Assembly (NCBI GenBank): GCA_023418475.1
Contig: JAEZZO010000055.1
Span: 61,042-125,041 of the forward strand
Direction of reading: 5' to 3'
DNA: 64,000 nt
Source of the DNA: Bacillota bacterium
GTDB lineage: Bacteria; Bacillota; Clostridia; Lachnospirales; Lachnospiraceae
Positions 54,101 to 61,480 of the stretch are shown piece after piece (positions within the stretch are counted from its first letter, which is position 1; each line of letters starts with the position of its first letter). The translations under genes were made by a program, and so were the position numbers. The notes below the pieces were generated by a model that was given only the letters and a program-made list of their open reading frames with translations, made no database searches and was not told the DNA's origin.

Positions 54101-55145
54101 CAGTAAGGCAATAGAAAAGTTAGAGAATGTAAAAATAATAATTGAAAACAGTACTGAGGATATGAACATAAAGATTACGGACATGGAATGCCTTGGTCTT
54201 ATTTTAACTTCAAAGGAATTGAAGTCTGGTGAGAAAATAATCATCAAACTAACACTAAAAAATGTCAATCCAGAACTTACTGGAACCTCACAGATTGAGA
54301 AAGCGGCAAAAATGCTTGGTAAAAATGTTGGAGGTTATGTGGACATAACACTAACAAAGCAGGTTGGAAAGCAGGAACCAGTTGTTGTTAGTGAGACAAA
54401 AGAGGACATTTATGTTTGTATTGTAATACCGGAAAATCTGCGTGGACATAATTATTATCAGATTATCAGAGAGCATAAAAATGAGACAAAGCTGCTTTAT
54501 GATACGGATAATGATCCAAATACTATTACAGTACCTACCAATCTGTTTTCCACTTATGCTATAGCATATTCCGAGGTACTGAGTGCAGAAGAAATGATAG
54601 CCAATGGACTTGTTACAAAAACTGTTCTAGAAAAGGGGAAATCCTTTACAAGCGGTTTATATTCTTATGAAGTTATAAAATCAGGCGAATTTCCACAGGT
54701 AGCAGTGGTAGGATTTGTAGAAGGCAAATATGCGAAAAATATAGTAATTGCTAAAACCGTAGAATTCAACGGAATCATATATAAAGTTACCTCTATACAC
54801 AAGAAGGCATTCTATAAAGATAACAGAATTACCTCTGTGAGAATTGGCAATAACATAACAACCATCGGTAGTTCTGCCTTCTACGGCTGTTTGGCTCTTA
54901 AGAGTATAACCATCGGAACAGGATTAAAAACCCTGAATAATCATTGCTTTTGCCAGTGCATCGCCCTTAAGACTGTTACGATAAAGTCGACACAGTTTAA
55001 GAAGGCTAATGGAGATCATTTCTTTTATAATGTAAAAGGTGTTAATTTTTATCTGCCAATGACAAAGAAAGAGGAATATAAGAAGCTGCTATCATTACAT
55101 AATAAAAGGTTAATTAAGGACAATACATTTAGTAAAATCAAGTAG
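51105..55145 (+). CDS. Large secreted multidomain protein: DUF5057-like, Ig-like, five CarboxypepD-like repeats, LRR_5
   Basis: 1346 residues. Signal peptide about 1-34 (basic start, hydrophobic core ILTVCLIISFMVGMT, cleavage after AKA). Next: a DUF5057-like domain (to about 350; VLNIYPGGG, GGGYLGGHDTT), an Ig-like domain (about 365-480; DNAGNVSS), and five repeats of about 88 residues of the carboxypeptidase-regulatory beta-sandwich type (TYTVSGTIKDTNN..YSGTTDANGNYSI..GVPNGTY). Then come Pro-Thr linkers, a helical segment with a beta domain (about 950-1160), and a C-terminal BspA-type leucine-rich region (AFYGCLALKSITIG). No LPXTG or S-layer anchor is visible. ATG 51105 is chosen for GAGGAG upstream. 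Likely an adhesin; function inferred. Confidence 0.85.
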   Translation: MKIISKKVLNKILTVCLIISFMVGMTPATFAKAAPTIAISGTVNSSGNYISLNWSNSDSTGSYRYMVTKKDGSSTTYQTIPLKRTAKVLNIYPGGGSRITGRTDLAGRPLDTSASVKLWMEEEGVGKNNGNTLITVDCINITDFNSNPGRYLKKDSSGNYNYDVVFTGAWDDNNNYDLTSSSETVIQSFITAGGGYLGGHDTTTGYNNSHPYFNALGKENLNMELDMSLPMYGATYQAATIDVNIVKKGSLINYPWTVSGTTLTVPSSHSTYQFAMGDVWMKYTTSKLNTIEKTSYNGKTGTNNFYLTTWNNTAMIQTGHSNGRATIDEKKILANTLLYLAQISTETTFDDHTAQDVTAPNSINASTVHIDVDADKKATVTFTGSEDNGNTYNYQLKAIGMADNSITWSDPISQTIMSGMKGYAIVVDQTASTVPNDTITTTDCTYHTTALSVGNWYAHMKAIDNAGNVSSVIHVPFTVNQAVPTYTVSGTIKDTNNIAVSGATIVLSNAADAAKNYNGTTDTNGNYSISGVPNATYSVKVIKNSKTLGNGSITVNGSNISGGRGNITVTPETYTVSGTVKDTNNNAVPGAAIVLTNRADAAKTYNGTTDTNGNYSISGVPNGTYSVTVTKNGKTLGSGSITVNGSNVSGGSGNITVTPETYTVSGTIKDTNNTAVSGATIVLTNTTDAAKTYNGTTDANGNYSVTGVPNGAYRVTVTKNSQALGSGSITVNGSNVSGGTGNITVTAATYTVSGTIKDTNNTVVSGATIVLTNTTDATKTYSGTTDANGNYSITGVPNGTYRVTVTKNGQALGSGSITVNGSNVSGGSGNITVIQEAPTPTPTSTYTVSGIIKDTNNNAVSGAAIVITSTTDTTKTYSGTTDVNGNYSITGVPNGTYSITVTKNGEALGNGSITVNGSNVSGGSGDITVTPETPTPTPTSIYTPAPSTTKQVDRVTEAENAIDKMKNSDIASIITALEKLEVLNQDELGQMKRDSLSELSKAIEKLENVKIIIENSTEDMNIKITDMECLGLILTSKELKSGEKIIIKLTLKNVNPELTGTSQIEKAAKMLGKNVGGYVDITLTKQVGKQEPVVVSETKEDIYVCIVIPENLRGHNYYQIIREHKNETKLLYDTDNDPNTITVPTNLFSTYAIAYSEVLSAEEMIANGLVTKTVLEKGKSFTSGLYSYEVIKSGEFPQVAVVGFVEGKYAKNIVIAKTVEFNGIIYKVTSIHKKAFYKDNRITSVRIGNNITTIGSSAFYGCLALKSITIGTGLKTLNNHCFCQCIALKTVTIKSTQFKKANGDHFFYNVKGVNFYLPMTKKEEYKKLLSLHNKRLIKDNTFSKIK
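52557..53898. repeat. Five in-gene tandem repeats of 264 bp
   Basis: Repeat units begin at 52557, 52821, 53085, 53349 and 53637. The first three steps are exactly 264 bases; the last is 288 because of an eight-codon Pro-Thr linker. Units 2-4 are very alike at the DNA level, with long identical stretches, so unit number can change by recombination. Confidence 0.92.
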
Positions 55146-55229
55146 TTAGATAAGGGTACCTTTTTATATAATGCGCAGATTTCTGAAAAGCGATACTATG
55201 GTAACCGGCAAATAAACAGAATTTTTATG

Positions 55230-55285
55230 CCTCCTGGAGCGGATAGTATTAGTTAAAATACTATCCGGTCAGGAGGTTATTTGTT
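55230..55285 (+). terminator. Terminator after the secreted repeat protein gene
   Basis: CCTCCTG-gag-CGGATAGTATT (55230-55250) pairs with AATACTATCCG-gt-CAGGAGG (55257-55276), followed by TTATTTGTT. A long, almost perfect stem. Confidence 0.85.
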
Positions 55286-55342
55286 GGATACAAAAATTAT
55301 GGAGTCATTCATTATGATAATTTGATTGAGAAGTAAAACAAG

Positions 55343-55562
55343 GAACAAGTGTTACTGATCACTGCCCATTGTAATTCCATTGCGGTACATCCAGTAAGTA
55401 CTTCCGAAGAGGAGCCGCTCTCGCTTATTGCATTACGCAGCGGTACATTAGGACCTAAAATACAGGGCCTAAGTACCGGAGAATGCAAATACTCTCTTTC
55501 GGAAGCACTTACTGGATGTGCCACTCGGAATTTCGATAGGAAGTGAACAGTAACGAACAAGT
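55343..55562. mobile_element. MITE-like 204-bp inverted-repeat element with 8-bp target duplication
   Basis: The element 55351-55554 begins GTTACTG and ends CAGTAAC and folds on itself over nearly its whole length, with the best-matching arms including ACATCCAGTAAGTACTTCCG and its partner. It is flanked on both sides by GAACAAGT (55343-55350 and 55555-55562), a direct repeat as left by transposition. It has no credible gene; short frames on both strands are by-products of the palindrome. A source transposase is not in the window. Confidence 0.82.
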
Positions 55563-55654
55563 GATAAGCTCAGAGAAGTTTTAGTTTATATTGACTGACA
55601 TTAAAATATATGATTTTGTAGATATATAATAATTAAGAAAGTGTAGGTGAATAT

Positions 55655-56440
55655 ATGAAATTAAAAAAATATTTAATTATTCTAATATGCTTCAGTGCAA
55701 TCATGTTATCTGCAGGTTTTACGAAAAAAATCAATACATCTGGAATTAGGGACACTCTTTATCAGGTATCGACAATTAATTCTTTGTTGTCTGGAAATTA
55801 TGATGGATTTGTTACGATTGGGGAATTGAAGAAACATGGAGATTTTGGATTAGGAACCTTTGATACGCTGGATGGTGAAATGATTGAACTTAATGGAGAA
55901 GTCTATCGCATTAATTCGGTAGGTAAAGTAATAAAAGTTAATGATAAAGTGACTACGCCCTTTGCTGAAGTTACAATGTTTGATAAAGACAACTCTCATA
56001 AACTTACAAGTATTGATAGCATAGATGCATTACAAAAGCAACTGGACAAGTTAATTACAAACAAGGATTTATTCTATGCATTTCGCATTGATGCTCAATT
56101 TGCTTATATAAAGACAAGATCCGTTCCGAAGCAAGAGAAACCGTATCCTATCTTATCAGAGGTAACGAAAAATCAATCAATATTTGAGTATCATGATGTA
56201 AAAGGAACTATAGTTGCAGTCTGGTGTCCCGAATATATTGGAGGTATAAACGTATCCGGATATCATATGCATTTTATATCCGATGACAGGACAAAGGGTG
56301 GACACTTGCTGGAGCTAAGCTTTCAACAAGGAGATGCACTTGTAGATGAAACAAAAGACTTTGAAATGCACTTATCGAATGAAAGTACAAAGGGAAACTT
56401 AACGAATATTGAAGATGAAATAAATAAGGTGGAAAGGTAA
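55655..56440 (+). CDS. alsD: Alpha-acetolactate decarboxylase, exported form
   Basis: 261 residues. Signal peptide or lipoprotein-like N-terminus about 1-22 (KKYLIILICFSAIMLSAGF), then an acetolactate decarboxylase domain: LYQVSTINSLLSGNYDGFVTIG-type start, GDFGLGTFDTLDGEMIELNG, and the zinc ligands in GYHMHFISDD and GGHLLEL. It converts 2-acetolactate to acetoin. Length suits the family plus leader. No acetolactate synthase or butanediol dehydrogenase is next to it. GTAGGTG precedes the ATG. Export is known in Brevibacillus relatives; here it places acetoin formation outside the cell. The gene lies between a MITE and a transporter gene. Confidence 0.9.
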   Translation: MKLKKYLIILICFSAIMLSAGFTKKINTSGIRDTLYQVSTINSLLSGNYDGFVTIGELKKHGDFGLGTFDTLDGEMIELNGEVYRINSVGKVIKVNDKVTTPFAEVTMFDKDNSHKLTSIDSIDALQKQLDKLITNKDLFYAFRIDAQFAYIKTRSVPKQEKPYPILSEVTKNQSIFEYHDVKGTIVAVWCPEYIGGINVSGYHMHFISDDRTKGGHLLELSFQQGDALVDETKDFEMHLSNESTKGNLTNIEDEINKVER

Positions 56441-56546
56441 TCATCGATTACCTGATGGATAACAGTTAATCTATGAGAAAGAAAGCTGTCAATGTATAAT
56501 TGCTACAGCTACGGCAACTGACGAATGAAGAAAGGACATAGAAGCA

Positions 56547-58148
56547 TTGAAAACACAAAATACAAGCGAACTGAGTTTCCCTTTGACAAATGAAGGAATT
56601 GACGCTGCCAGTATCCAGATCAACACACTGTTACGGGATGTTGTGGAGCGGCGGGAAGCTCTGCGTATCCGTCTGGCGGCTGAGGACGTTTTAAATCTCT
56701 GGAAGAATACACTAGGAAGCGCAGAACAATGCACTGTTTTGTATTATGTCCGGTCAGGGCAGAAAAGTATTCGCATAACTGTTGCTGGTCCAAGTGTAAA
56801 TCCAAATACCGATTGCGCGGAAAGTGAACTGGATGCTGCTGGAAACGTAATTCTGGAGAGCCTGGGCCTATCGCCTAAGTACCGCTATATGAGAGGAGTA
56901 AATCAAGTTGATTTTCAGGTGCCAGGGAAAAAGATCAATCAACTGTCATGGGTCGCATTGGCTGTCGTGCTGGCTATAACCTTAGGTTTTTTGACCACGC
57001 GTTTACCATTGACCACACAGCGGTTCTTAACGGAGCAACTCGCCATGCCAACGTTAAAGGTCCTCTTGGGGCTGCTCACCGGTGTTGCTATGCCTATGAT
57101 TTTTCTTTCCATCTGCACCGGTATATTAGGAATTGGAAACGTGGCAGCACTGGGTCGGATTGGAAAGAAGTTTCTACTGCGCTTTTTGAGCCTGACCTTT
57201 GTGGTTGCGGCTTTTTCGGTCGCAGCAATAGGATGGCTGTTCCCACTTTCTAGTAATAGTGGTGCAAAATCCGGCGGATTTCAGGCTATTTTCAATCTGG
57301 TGCTTCAAATGATCCCAACTAATCTTATTTCTCCATTTTTGGAAGGAAATGCGCTACAACTCATTTTGCTGGGGATGAGCTTCGGTATTGCATTACTGAT
57401 ATTGGGTGAGCGGGCAGAAGTTTTATCTGATGTTTTGCGGCAAGCAGATGACATGGTATCACTTTTGATGCGCGGCATCAACCGGCTCATCCCGCTGTTT
57501 GTGTTCCTGACCTTTTATGGGCTGACGGTTTCATCGGATACTTCTAAGCTGGGTGGAGCAGTTAAAATTCTTATATTGACAATTGTTTTGTGTCTGCTGT
57601 TAGCGTTAGTATTTACCATTGTCGTTTGTGTGCGCTGTCATGTAACCATGGGAATGTTACTGAGAAAAACATTTCCTGCTTTTCTGATGGCCTTCAGTAC
57701 CGCGTCCTCTGCGGCCAGCTTTCCCTTGAGGCTGGAAATCTGTGAAAAACATCTAGGAATATCGGGTCAAGCCGCGAGGTTCAGTGTATCACTAGCACAG
57801 ACACTTTTTAAACCCACTGGTTGTATCATTTATTGCGTATCCGCTTTGTGCCTTGCCGCCTCCTATGGCTTACCGATCACGCCACTGTGGTTGGTGTTGC
57901 TTGTCCTTGTATCAGGAATTCTGACTATTGCCACTCCACCGGTTGCCGGAGGCACTAATATGGCTTATTCTGCGCTGTTTTTACAGCTTGGTATTCCGGC
58001 AGAGGGAATGGTGCTGGTACTGGCGGCGGAGCCTATTCTGGATTTTCTGCTCACAGCAGTCAATTCACATGTGCAGGTCATGCTAATCGTGCTGACAGCT
58101 GGTAATTTAAAGCTATTGGACAGAGAAACGTTGATTTCTAGTGATTGA
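56547..58148 (+). CDS. HATPase-like domain fused to a DAACS-type dicarboxylate/amino-acid symporter
   Basis: 533 residues from a TTG start (AAAGGAC about 12 bases upstream). Residues 1-125 look like a GHKL/anti-sigma-type ATPase fold (LRIRLAAEDVLNLW helix and beta strands). From about 132 follows a sodium:dicarboxylate symporter with eight or so helices, a Ser-rich hairpin AFSTASSAASFPL, a TPPVAGGTNM hairpin and PILDFLLTAVNSHVQV. The usual Asn-Met-Asp-Gly-Thr sodium motif is replaced by FKPTGCIIY. The gene is visibly richer in G+C than its neighbours, a possible sign of transfer. It is followed after 55 bases by the condensation gene. Substrate unknown. Confidence 0.82.
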   Translation: MKTQNTSELSFPLTNEGIDAASIQINTLLRDVVERREALRIRLAAEDVLNLWKNTLGSAEQCTVLYYVRSGQKSIRITVAGPSVNPNTDCAESELDAAGNVILESLGLSPKYRYMRGVNQVDFQVPGKKINQLSWVALAVVLAITLGFLTTRLPLTTQRFLTEQLAMPTLKVLLGLLTGVAMPMIFLSICTGILGIGNVAALGRIGKKFLLRFLSLTFVVAAFSVAAIGWLFPLSSNSGAKSGGFQAIFNLVLQMIPTNLISPFLEGNALQLILLGMSFGIALLILGERAEVLSDVLRQADDMVSLLMRGINRLIPLFVFLTFYGLTVSSDTSKLGGAVKILILTIVLCLLLALVFTIVVCVRCHVTMGMLLRKTFPAFLMAFSTASSAASFPLRLEICEKHLGISGQAARFSVSLAQTLFKPTGCIIYCVSALCLAASYGLPITPLWLVLLVLVSGILTIATPPVAGGTNMAYSALFLQLGIPAEGMVLVLAAEPILDFLLTAVNSHVQVMLIVLTAGNLKLLDRETLISSD

Positions 58149-58203
58149 TTTTTGACCCTTTACTGTTTACCGGAAAAATAGAAATAAATATAGGAGTAAT
58201 TTC

Positions 58204-59433
58204 ATGAATATTTTACCGATTTGTGATGAACAGCAATATATTTTTGATGTGAATGAAGCAATAAAGAGTATTCCGATGAAAATAACATATTCCATGGAAT
58301 TTTCAAAAAGCTTTTCTGCGGAGGAACTTTCTGTTGCTGTTGAACATTGCATTATGACAGCGGATGTGTTTGCAGCAAGATGTGTTATTGAGGATAGCTG
58401 TCAGTATATCGAATTTATGCCCTATCAGAAGAAGGATATCCCTGTTTATGATTTTTCTAAAGAAGAAGAGTATCAAATATTTTGTGAGCAAGCCAGAACA
58501 ACAAAGATTAATAATAGAGAAAAATTATATTACATATTCATTTATTCAATTGCGGGTTCTTATTATCACATTTACTTTAGTTTTAATCACCTGATATTTG
58601 ATGGGATATCAGTTTTATTATTATCGGAGAAGCTACAGAAGGTTTTGAATGATAATAAGGAAGAAGTTAGATGGCATCCATTTTCTTCTTATCTGGATAG
58701 AATCAAAAATTATAGGGAAAGTCAAAAATATCTTGACGATACAATATTTTGGGAAAACAGATTTTTAGAAATTTCTAAGTGTAACTATCTTTTTGACGAA
58801 GTGATTACTACCAGTGAATCAACCATTAAGGAACTATCTTACCAGATAGGACAAAAACGAAAAGAGGAGTTAATTGAGTTTTGCTCAAAAAATTATATTC
58901 ATTTATATTGCTTGATTGCTACCGTTCTTGCCCGGATTTTAAATGATAAAACACGTTGTAAGCGATTTTATTTTGAGATTCCCATCGGTAATCGCTTCGG
59001 GACAAATGATAAAAACAGTTTAGGAGTCTATGAAATTGGACTTCCATTCATTTTTGATTTTGATAGATATCAAAACCTTTATGATTTACTTGAGTCAGTT
59101 CAAAAACAGGCTTTTGATTATTACAGGCACAATAATTTCGATTGGAATACGAAATTATTATCGGAACAATACGTAAAAAAATACGGAAATTATATACCGC
59201 AGCTTTCCTTTTCCTATTTTTGTACCAATAAAGAACCCTCAGTTTCGCTTGCTGCGTTGAACTATCATCACTGCGAGACTGACTTACTACCCATGACACT
59301 ATATGTGTCGGATTATCTTGACTGGAGAAAGTTAACTTTTCATTATATGTATTGGGATAACTACTTCTCTGAGCGGGAAGTTGTAGAAATTCATCAGTTA
59401 TTGGAAAACCAGATTGAAAATATGATTGTTTAA
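58204..59433 (+). CDS. Stand-alone condensation-domain protein
   Basis: 409 residues, the size of one NRPS condensation domain. The hallmark HHxxxDG appears as NHLIFDG: the first His is Asn128, while the catalytic second His (H129), Asp133 and Gly134 remain. Later text IPIGNRFGTNDKNSLGVYE fits the latch and floor region. This superfamily joins a carrier-bound acyl or aminoacyl group to an amine or alcohol. The start ATG 58204 has AGGAG upstream. With the ligase and carrier genes just downstream it makes a complete free-standing line. Confidence 0.82.
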   Translation: MNILPICDEQQYIFDVNEAIKSIPMKITYSMEFSKSFSAEELSVAVEHCIMTADVFAARCVIEDSCQYIEFMPYQKKDIPVYDFSKEEEYQIFCEQARTTKINNREKLYYIFIYSIAGSYYHIYFSFNHLIFDGISVLLLSEKLQKVLNDNKEEVRWHPFSSYLDRIKNYRESQKYLDDTIFWENRFLEISKCNYLFDEVITTSESTIKELSYQIGQKRKEELIEFCSKNYIHLYCLIATVLARILNDKTRCKRFYFEIPIGNRFGTNDKNSLGVYEIGLPFIFDFDRYQNLYDLLESVQKQAFDYYRHNNFDWNTKLLSEQYVKKYGNYIPQLSFSYFCTNKEPSVSLAALNYHHCETDLLPMTLYVSDYLDWRKLTFHYMYWDNYFSEREVVEIHQLLENQIENMIV

Positions 59434-59445
59434 AAGTGAATCAAA

Positions 59446-59488
59446 AGAATAGAAAGAATAGAAAGAATAGAAAGAATAGAAAGAATAG
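59446..59488. repeat. 9-bp tandem repeat AGAATAGAA, 4.8 copies
   Basis: Perfect units begin at 59446, 59455, 59464, 59473 and 59482 (last one partial). The array fills the gap between the condensation gene stop and the ligase ribosome site. Such arrays change length by slippage. Confidence 0.9.
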
Positions 59489-59526
59489 GATAGTGTAAAC
59501 ATATGCTTGCTACGGAGGGAATAATA

Positions 59527-61020
59527 ATGTTTGAAAATATCTCTACAATCAGGGAATTGCTTTCGTTAACCTCAGAACATTACGGTGAAAAACCTGTCTT
59601 TTCTTATAGGAAAGACGGGAAGATGCATTCTATTACCTATTCTGAGTTTTCAAAGAGGGTCGCAGCTGTTGCAAAGTTACTAATTTATAAGGGTATTACT
59701 AATAGCAGGGTATCTATTGTATCGGAAAATTCGTATTACTGCCTTGTGTGGAGCTATGCGATACCAATGTCAGGTAATGTTTTAGTGATGCTGGATAATA
59801 TGGCAACAACGCAGGAAAAATCTTATATGGTGGAGCATAGCGATACAACCTGTCTGGTTTATTCTGCCTTCAATCAATCTTTTTGTGATTATATAACAGA
59901 GCATAACAAAAGTGTAATACATACAATTTGCATAGAAGCAGATACAGAGGCTTATCAGAGTTATGAAACGGAGGTTATATTACCAAACACTGACGGAACA
60001 GAGCTATCCTATTTATTTTATACATCAGGGACTACAGGTAAGCCCAAGGGTGTGATGCAGTCACAAATTAATCTGCTGCGTACCAGTCTTTATACATCCT
60101 ATAGTCTTGATATGAAAGATACGATTTTTTTGATGCTGCCGATACATCATATACTTCCATTTGCTAATCAGGTGCTTTTATCTATGTATTGTGGGGGAAA
60201 TATCTTTATATCCGCAGGACTAAAGCATATTTTGAAGGAAATGCAGGAAGCCAGGCCATATTGTGTGTTCTTAGTCCCTGCAGTGTTGGCTTATTTTGAT
60301 AAAATCATTGAGACTACAGCACAGGAACAAATACAGATAAATAGTCTCAATCATTTTATAGCACGTAAACAAGCTTTTAACCAATTATTCGGTGGAAATT
60401 TAAGATATATTATCTGTGGTGGAGGACCACTTAATATAGAAATTGCAAAACATATGCAAGAATTGGATGTCATGGTATTGAATGGCTACGGACTTACCGA
60501 AACCGCGGGATCAATCACAGTTAATCCATATGATGATAATCGACTTGGTAGTCTTGGACGAATTAATGTGAATTCCGAAGCAAAAGTAAAAGACGGTGAG
60601 TTAATGTTTAAAAGCCCCTACCTGTTTCTGGGGTATTACAAGGACCCCGAGGCTACAGAGCAAGCCTTTGATGGGAAATGGTTTTTAACCGGAGATTTAG
60701 GATGTATCGAAGATAATTATGTGTATTTATCCGGGAGAAAAAAGAATTTGATTGTCTTGCCCAATGGGAAAAATATAAGTCCAGAAGAACTTGAATTTGA
60801 ATTTATGAAAATAGACGAGATTAAAGAGATCATAGTATGTGAGCAAAATGGGAAACTGACAGCCAAGATCTATTCAGATTGTGAGGAAGGCATAATTCGA
60901 AAAAAAATAAATGAATTGAACAAGAAATTAGCTTCTTATAAACAAATTGAAAGTGTAGTGTTTTATGATAACGAGTTTCCCAAAACAGCGAGCAAAAAGA
61001 TTAAAAGAGGAGAAATTTAA
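59527..61020 (+). CDS. AMP-forming acyl/aryl ligase (adenylation protein)
   Basis: 497 residues of the ANL superfamily. P-loop LFYTSGTTGKPKGVMQ, substrate-site motif NGYGLTETAG, ribose-binding Asp in WFLTGDLG, hinge LSGRKKNLIVLPNGKNISPEE, and the terminal catalytic Lys in FPKTASKKIKRGEI are all intact. It would activate a carboxylic acid with ATP and load it onto the carrier encoded next. It resembles long-chain acyl-CoA synthetases more than amino-acid adenylation domains, so an acyl substrate is favoured. ATG 59527 is chosen for CGGAGGG upstream; ATG 59503 lies before that site. Confidence 0.88.
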   Translation: MFENISTIRELLSLTSEHYGEKPVFSYRKDGKMHSITYSEFSKRVAAVAKLLIYKGITNSRVSIVSENSYYCLVWSYAIPMSGNVLVMLDNMATTQEKSYMVEHSDTTCLVYSAFNQSFCDYITEHNKSVIHTICIEADTEAYQSYETEVILPNTDGTELSYLFYTSGTTGKPKGVMQSQINLLRTSLYTSYSLDMKDTIFLMLPIHHILPFANQVLLSMYCGGNIFISAGLKHILKEMQEARPYCVFLVPAVLAYFDKIIETTAQEQIQINSLNHFIARKQAFNQLFGGNLRYIICGGGPLNIEIAKHMQELDVMVLNGYGLTETAGSITVNPYDDNRLGSLGRINVNSEAKVKDGELMFKSPYLFLGYYKDPEATEQAFDGKWFLTGDLGCIEDNYVYLSGRKKNLIVLPNGKNISPEELEFEFMKIDEIKEIIVCEQNGKLTAKIYSDCEEGIIRKKINELNKKLASYKQIESVVFYDNEFPKTASKKIKRGEI

Positions 61021-61021
61021 T

Positions 61022-61240
61022 ATGCTGAAGGAAGTCATAAATCTAATTAATGATAATTTTGCACCAACCATTGAGGTTACAGGGGATACAGCTATTAAAA
61101 CAGATTTAGGGTTGGATTCATTTGAAATTATAAGGCTCCTCTGTATACTGGAAGATGAGTATAAAATCAACATTAATGAAAGGGATATCGTTTCGCTGAC
61201 AACAGTAAATGATATTTGTAATTATATTGCGAATAAGTAA
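61022..61240 (+). CDS. Acyl/peptidyl carrier protein
   Basis: 72 residues, a four-helix carrier domain. The phosphopantetheine Ser is in LGLDSFEIIRLL, near residue 33. It ends TVNDICNYIANK, as in other carriers. GAGGAG overlaps the end of the ligase gene, and the ATG comes one base after its stop, so the two proteins are made together. It is too different from a housekeeping AcpP (no DSLDxVELVM motif) to be the fatty acid carrier. It would shuttle the activated acyl group to the condensation protein. Confidence 0.9.
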   Translation: MLKEVINLINDNFAPTIEVTGDTAIKTDLGLDSFEIIRLLCILEDEYKININERDIVSLTTVNDICNYIANK

Positions 61241-61284
61241 TCTGTACTGACGATTAATCTACTTGTTTTATGATATTATGTTTG

Positions 61285-61464
61285 TTTGTTTTTGTATTAG
61301 GTAATTGCGAAATGCAAGAATTATATTAATTGTATACACAGAAAGCACATGTTCTGGAGCGGAAGTTAAGCGGAAGGAGCGTTGGAGCGGAGGAATATGT
61401 GTTCTCTGCGTATACAATTTGAACAACTATATAGTTTCGCAATTGCCTATTTGTTTTTGTATTA
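61285..61464. mobile_element. MITE-like inverted-repeat element with 15-bp flanking direct repeats
   Basis: Ends GGTAATTGCGAAA (61300-61312) and TTTCGCAATTGCC (61435-61447) match in 12 of 13 positions, and the arms continue inward with TTGTATAC..CAGA..CACAT and their partners. The element is flanked by perfect direct repeats TTTGTTTTTGTATTA (61285-61299 and 61450-61464). It lies between the carrier and CDF genes, directly before the CDF ribosome site, and its stem-loop could also end the upstream transcript. Confidence 0.8.
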
Positions 61465-61480
61465 TTTGGAGGAAATGGTT

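Noticed and set aside
55312..55560. Overlapping short frames on both strands between the secreted protein gene and alsD
   Set aside because: Both lie within the palindromic element 55351-55554, mirror each other, lack ribosome sites and show no protein-like composition. They are by-products of the inverted repeat.
61382..61480. N-terminal extension of the CDF-fold protein
   Set aside because: It translates the right half of the MITE. A GGAGG with ideal spacing serves ATG 61481, and the family begins there.
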